A stretch of DNA of 64,000 bases from NCBI GenBank assembly GCA_020402585.1, contig JADBZH010000038.1, positions 1 through 64,000 of the forward strand, read 5' to 3'. How positions within the stretch are numbered: position 1 is the stretch's first letter; each line of letters begins with the position of its first letter. Shown one piece after another: positions 63,672-64,000 of the stretch. The notes under the pieces are model-generated. The model did not search any database. It saw nothing but the letters and a program-made list of their open reading frames with translations, and was not told the origin of the DNA. The stretch comes from Phenylobacterium sp. GTDB taxonomy: Bacteria > Pseudomonadota > Alphaproteobacteria > Caulobacterales > Caulobacteraceae. The translations under genes were made by a program, and so were the position numbers.

Positions 63672-64000
63672 ACCGGCCCCCCGCTGTGAGGCTTGACCGT
63701 CTGCTGGCCAACCTGGGCTATGGCTCCCGGCGCGAGGTGCATGTCCTGGTGCGGGAGCGGACCGTCGTCCTCGACGGACAGGTCGTGACGGACGCCGGCG
63801 CCCGCATTGCGCTGACACGCGATCTCCCGGAACGACTGTCCATCCGGGGCGCGCCTGTGGACCCGCCGGCGCCGCTTGTCCTCATGCTGCACAAGCCCCC
63901 GGGCGTGGTCTGTTCGCACCGAGAGCCCGGTCGCAGCGTCTACGAGTTGCTCCCGACCCGCTGGCGCAGCCGGACTCCGGCCCTTTCGACCGTGGGCCGG
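63668..64000 (+). CDS. rRNA pseudouridine synthase, RsuA/RluB family (5' part)
   Basis: 111 codons before the window ends. An N-terminal S4 RNA-binding domain (VRLDRLLANLGYGSRREVHVLVRERTVVLDGQVV) is followed by the start of the catalytic domain (LVLMLHKPPGVVCSHREP, then VYELLP), running to VGR just before the expected catalytic GRLD motif. It isomerises uridine in rRNA. Start overlaps the RsmC-like stop. Whether it is RsuA, RluB, RluE or RluF cannot be told from the part seen. Confidence 0.9.
   Translation, partial: MNRPPAVRLDRLLANLGYGSRREVHVLVRERTVVLDGQVVTDAGARIALTRDLPERLSIRGAPVDPPAPLVLMLHKPPGVVCSHREPGRSVYELLPTRWRSRTPALSTVGR

Overview
The window is high-GC DNA (about 70 %) from an alphaproteobacterium, most likely a member of the Caulobacteraceae (Phenylobacterium/Caulobacter-like). 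The argument rests on gene content, since there is no rRNA in the window: gcrA, ccrM, a MucR-family regulator followed by a MopJ-like PAS protein, the ispH-thrB-rnhA and argD-argF-hslO clusters, a split b/b' ATP synthase F0 operon, coq4 and DUF1491/DUF2093 proteins. Four genes of the Caulobacter-type cell-cycle network (gcrA, ccrM, mucR, mopJ-like) lie within 55 kb. The ccrM and mopJ-like promoters carry GANTC methylation sites, and ccrM also has a near-consensus CtrA box.

Layout. 1-4 kb: LytM-like protein, DUF2093, xseA, gcrA and a CMD-family protein, all on minus. 4-10 kb (plus): an ABC-2 permease, then argD-argF-hslO (arginine synthesis and redox chaperone), then nitronate monooxygenase plus SDR. 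10-16.5 kb: DUF418 and YbjN proteins on minus, qmcA-nfeD on plus, and ispH-thrB-rnhA-marR on minus, with a 20-bp perfect operator-like palindrome before marR. 16.5-24 kb (plus): exported protein-argS, then a tandem glycine riboswitch in front of gcvT-gcvH-gcvPA-gcvPB. 24.6-27.3 kb (minus): atpI-atpB-atpE-atpF'-atpF with a recognisable housekeeping promoter. 27.4-32.1 kb (minus): smc, a DsbA-like lipoprotein and DUF721. 32-38.7 kb: mutY, an MFS exporter, ygfZ-tag-rnhB-ccrM, and a family-9 glycosyltransferase. 38.7-44.9 kb: coq4, acyl-CoA ligase, a 44-residue membrane microprotein behind a FixK/FNR box, a DUF442 + metallo-beta-lactamase pair, and OppB/OppC-type permeases. 44.9-49 kb: a decayed gene remnant, sppA, a DUF1963 protein, an HNH-type toxin-like gene, tRNA-Pro(CGG) and tRNA-Gln(TTG). 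49-56 kb: S9 peptidase, MaoC hydratase, archaeal/eukaryotic-type prolyl-tRNA synthetase, acyl-CoA synthetase and enoyl-CoA hydratase. 56-64 kb: mucR, mopJ-like PAS, sufE, histidine kinase, small conserved proteins, prfC, an RsmC-like methyltransferase and the 5' part of a pseudouridine synthase.

Most of the window is housekeeping. The accessory-looking interval is 47.85-48.77 kb. A lower-GC gene with an HH...N...H..H nuclease-like signature sits between tRNA-Pro and an inverted 16/17 copy of that tRNA's 3' end, and the next gene is a DUF1963 protein that could be its immunity partner. A second unexplained structure is a repeat of about 100-110 bp made of stacked palindromes with GACCCCCTC/GAGGGGGTC-type ends. 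It occurs three times (plus one partial copy), each time between two convergent genes. A third is the FixK-box-driven microprotein at 41.43-41.63 kb. No CRISPR array, integrase, transposase or rRNA was seen.
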